Below are positions 62,315-64,000 of a stretch of DNA of 64,000 nt, piece after piece; within the stretch, counting starts at the first letter, position 1; each line of letters begins with the position of its first letter. Location of the stretch: contig JANRBR010000039.1 of NCBI GenBank assembly GCA_030727405.1, positions 124,001-188,000 of the forward strand, read 5' to 3'. Both the position numbers and the translations under genes were made by a program. A model generated the notes under the pieces. The model was not told the DNA's origin. It searched no databases and saw nothing but the letters and a program-made list of their open reading frames with translations. Source of the DNA: Crocinitomicaceae bacterium (GTDB lineage Bacteria > Bacteroidota > Bacteroidia > Flavobacteriales_D > Crocinitomicaceae).

Positions 62315-62994
62315 GAAAGGAACTTATACCCTACTCCACGTATGGAGAAAAAATGCTGTGGATTTTTTGCGTCGATTTCAAACAATTTTCTAAAAACAAG
62401 GATGTAATTATCAATCGTTCGCGAAGTTGGATATTGATCCGCACCCCAAACTCGGTCTAGAATTTCATTTCTAGAGACTACTTTTCCTTCCTTTTCATGA
62501 AACAATTCCAACAATTGAATTTCCCTTTTCGAAAATTGATGAATGTCATGTCCTTGATCATTTTGAACATTAAACGAGGTGAAATCAACTCGAAATGCTC
62601 CTATTTTCATGAATTTTTGAGTTTCCGAACCAAATAATCCTTGGGTGAGGATTTGCACTTTTAACAATAACTCCTCTAAATCAAAAGGTTTCGCCAAATA
62701 ATCATTGGCCCCTAATTTAAGTCCGGCAACACGATCAGAAGTTGTTCCCTTCGCTGATAAAAATAAAATCGGTGTGGAATCGTGCTTTCGAATGGCACGA
62801 CAAATATCAAAGCCATTCACGTGAGGCAACATGACATCTAGTATGATTAAATCAAAATGAAATGGTTCCGATAGTACATTCATAGCCATTTGACCATCGG
62901 AAAAACACTGAACAGAATACCCCTCCATCTCTAAATTGAAGGAGATAAGTTCGATCAAACTTTGTTCATCTTCCACCAAACATACACGCAACAT
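62311..62994 (-). CDS. OmpR/PhoB-family response regulator
   Basis: 227 residues. The receiver domain has the acidic pair Glu8-Asp9, the phosphorylated Asp53 in LIILDVMLP, and the Lys in LAKPFDLEELL. The C-terminal winged helix (about 130-227) shows SKREIQLLELFHEKEGKVVSR and the trans_reg_C pattern ending RGVGYKFLS. It should bind DNA after phosphorylation by a histidine kinase. No kinase gene is adjacent: upstream is a long gene-free stretch, downstream a convergent transporter. Stop codons overlap at 62311-62314 (TTAA). Confidence 0.94.
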   Translation of the reverse strand: MLRVCLVEDEQSLIELISFNLEMEGYSVQCFSDGQMAMNVLSEPFHFDLIILDVMLPHVNGFDICRAIRKHDSTPILFLSAKGTTSDRVAGLKLGANDYLAKPFDLEELLLKVQILTQGLFGSETQKFMKIGAFRVDFTSFNVQNDQGHDIHQFSKREIQLLELFHEKEGKVVSRNEILDRVWGADQYPTSRTIDNYILVFRKLFEIDAKNPQHFFSIRGVGYKFLS

Positions 62995-63270
62995 AAACCT
63001 TTATTTATTTTATTCTTTTTTACATGGTGAAATTACAATAATCTATGGAACCTCATCACCATTCACCTTTGCCAATATTTCTTTTGCATGAACAAGATTT
63101 GTTAAAGATGAATCTCTGGTTCAAAAAAAACTTCAAGGGTATTAGACCTATTTCAACATGGAATTCATCACATATTTCGATTGGCACGTTCTAAATCACG
63201 CTAAATATTTACGTAACACCAAAAATTCCGCTGGTGGACAAAGCGACAACTGTAAGGAGCTTCCATTTAC

Positions 63271-63289
63271 TACGCATTTTTTTTGCGTA
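63271..63289. repeat. Inverted repeat with T-loop
   Basis: TACGCA (63271-63276), seven T, TGCGTA (63284-63289). A candidate operator or weak hairpin; there is no following T-run on the plus strand. Confidence 0.4.
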
Positions 63290-63495
63290 TTATATCAAAA
63301 GGAATGGTCGGTGAGTTATTCTATATTACGAATTTATATACAAAATAAAAACATCCAAACTTCATGAATTCATTTTGCAGCAAGGTTTTTAAGCGAATTT
63401 GATGGCGAACACGAAGCGTAATTAATGTACAATGAACTGGTTGTGATCTTTCTTAATCCTTGCTTAACAATTTCTTCACTTCTTCCTCAAATTCC

Positions 63496-63503
63496 TAACT
63501 TTG
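63496..63503 (+). promoter_or_regulatory. Bacteroidota -7 box of sucA
   Basis: TAACTTTG, exact TAnnTTTG, 25 bases before the sucA ATG at 63529. Confidence 0.58.
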
Positions 63504-63528
63504 TGCTGAAAAAAAAGGATTGAAGCGC

Positions 63529-64000
63529 ATGGATAAAATTTCATATGTGGGGAATGCCGATGTTAACGCCATCGAATACCTTTACGAACAATATCGTCAG
63601 AACCCAGAGAATGTTGATTTAAGTTGGAATAAGTTTTTTGAGGGATTCGAATTCGCTCAAACAAATTTCGAGGAAAAAGGAGTCATTCCTGAGAATTACC
63701 TAAAAGAATTCAAAGTATTGAACCTCATCAATGGTTACCGCACACGCGGACATCTTTTTACCAAAACGAACCCCGTAAGAGAACGAAGAAAATACACGCC
63801 TTCCTTAGAAATTGATAATTTCGGTCTTACGGAAGCAGACTTAAACGAGGTCTTTCAAGCAGGTGAAGAAATTGGCATTGGTGCAGCGAAATTGAGTGAT
63901 ATCATAGCACATTTAGAATTAACGTACTGCCAATCGATTGGGATCGAATACATCTACATGCGTGACCCTGAAAGAATTGATTGGTTTCGAAACAAAATAG
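63529..64000 (+). CDS. sucA: 2-oxoglutarate dehydrogenase E1 component, N-terminal part (cut by window edge)
   Basis: 157 complete codons to the window edge. The N-terminus has NAIEYLYEQYRQNPENVDLSW, the E2-binding helix typical of SucA (Asp-rich SWNKFFEGF follows), then LINGYRTRGHLFTKTNPVRERR and CQSIGIEYIYMRDPERIDWF, all conserved in SucA. The enzyme decarboxylates 2-oxoglutarate with thiamine diphosphate in the TCA cycle. The catalytic ThDP region lies beyond the window. Start chosen from the -7 box and the lack of other ATG codons. Confidence 0.95.
   Translation, partial: MDKISYVGNADVNAIEYLYEQYRQNPENVDLSWNKFFEGFEFAQTNFEEKGVIPENYLKEFKVLNLINGYRTRGHLFTKTNPVRERRKYTPSLEIDNFGLTEADLNEVFQAGEEIGIGAAKLSDIIAHLELTYCQSIGIEYIYMRDPERIDWFRNKI

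Larger units (their letters stand above)
62995..63528. other. 534-base stretch without a recognisable gene
   Basis: AT-rich DNA between the response regulator start and sucA. It contains a perfect 6-bp inverted repeat TACGCA/TGCGTA around a T7 loop (63271-63289) and the sucA -7 box at 63496-63503. The 69-codon open frame at 63158-63367 has no recognisable feature. No tRNA-like fold or coding remnant was seen. Confidence 0.6.

Noticed and set aside
63158..63367. Open frame of 69 codons in the spacer before sucA
   Set aside because: No promoter, no recognisable domain, low-complexity C-terminus and an ordinary length for chance in AT-rich DNA.

Overview
The window looks like a stretch of chromosome from a member of the Bacteroidota, most likely Flavobacteriia (possibly near Crocinitomicaceae/Fluviicola; genus is not provable by eye). 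The evidence is: many Bacteroidota-type -7 promoter boxes (TAnnTTTG) and no clear Shine-Dalgarno sites; a secreted protein with a type IX secretion (T9SS) C-terminal sorting domain; families typical of the phylum (DUF2141, DUF2480, DUF3078, DUF3089, DUF3127, CarboxypepD_reg/TonB plug modules, MbnP/MauG-type pair, HYC_CC_PP-type Cys protein); bacillithiol deacetylase BshB1; and Kdo transferase WaaA. The DNA is AT-rich and densely coded. I saw no rRNA, tRNA, CRISPR array, insertion sequence, transposase, integrase or phage gene.

Layout. 1-295: start of a UvrD/AddA-like helicase on the minus strand. 386-4636: a tight four-gene run (MbnP-like lipoprotein, diheme MauG/MbnH-type peroxidase, a nucleotidyltransferase-like protein, a WYL regulator), each gene overlapping the next by 1 to 3 bases. 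4661-6594: a PaaG-like isomerase/hydratase and a 3-hydroxyacyl-CoA dehydrogenase. 6659-11082: metK, then mtnA, an exported alpha/beta hydrolase and an NAD(P)-binding protein. 11331-20686: envelope and housekeeping genes (phosphodiester glycosidase-like lipoprotein, TPR/PD40 protein, MuiA-like protein with an inserted plug-like module, truA, a barrel-less plug protein, fabD, a YwqK-type repeat protein, flavin reductase, DUF3127 protein). 20745-30460: ZIP transporter, methyltransferase, coaE, pruA operon, recF with a DciA-like gene, several surface or exported proteins. 30551-34168: gcvP and bshB1.

34199-37221 is a small Cys-rich metal-handling island: secreted Cys/His protein, TonB receptor with a Cys-Cys plug, exported HMA protein. 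37294-41502: T9SS cargo, ankyrin protein and a long PurF-type enzyme. 41499-51889 is a nucleotide-sugar locus: waaA and an outer-membrane protein on the minus strand, then wbpE, ugd, uxs, wbpD, wbpB, wbpA, rfbB and sixA on the plus strand. Together WbpA, WbpB, WbpE and WbpD would make UDP-2,3-diacetamido-2,3-dideoxyglucuronic acid, a precursor type linked in Porphyromonas to A-LPS and anchoring of T9SS cargo. 52000-62994: SUFU-family protein, DMT transporter, S9 peptidase, rhomboid protease, DUF2480, menA, etfB-etfA, bifunctional nuclease, nucleoside permease, orphan response regulator. The last gene is the 5' end of sucA.

Most of the window is ordinary core genome. The most interesting signals are (i) a repeated promoter-to-start geometry, TAnnTTTG followed by exactly four bases and then the start codon, which predicts leaderless mRNAs; (ii) the full Wbp set without glycosyltransferases, possibly serving T9SS; (iii) the MbnP/MbnH-type pair coupled to an uncharacterised protein and a WYL regulator; (iv) the metal island; (v) plug modules in two proteins that are not receptors. 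No clearly new defence or mobile system was seen.
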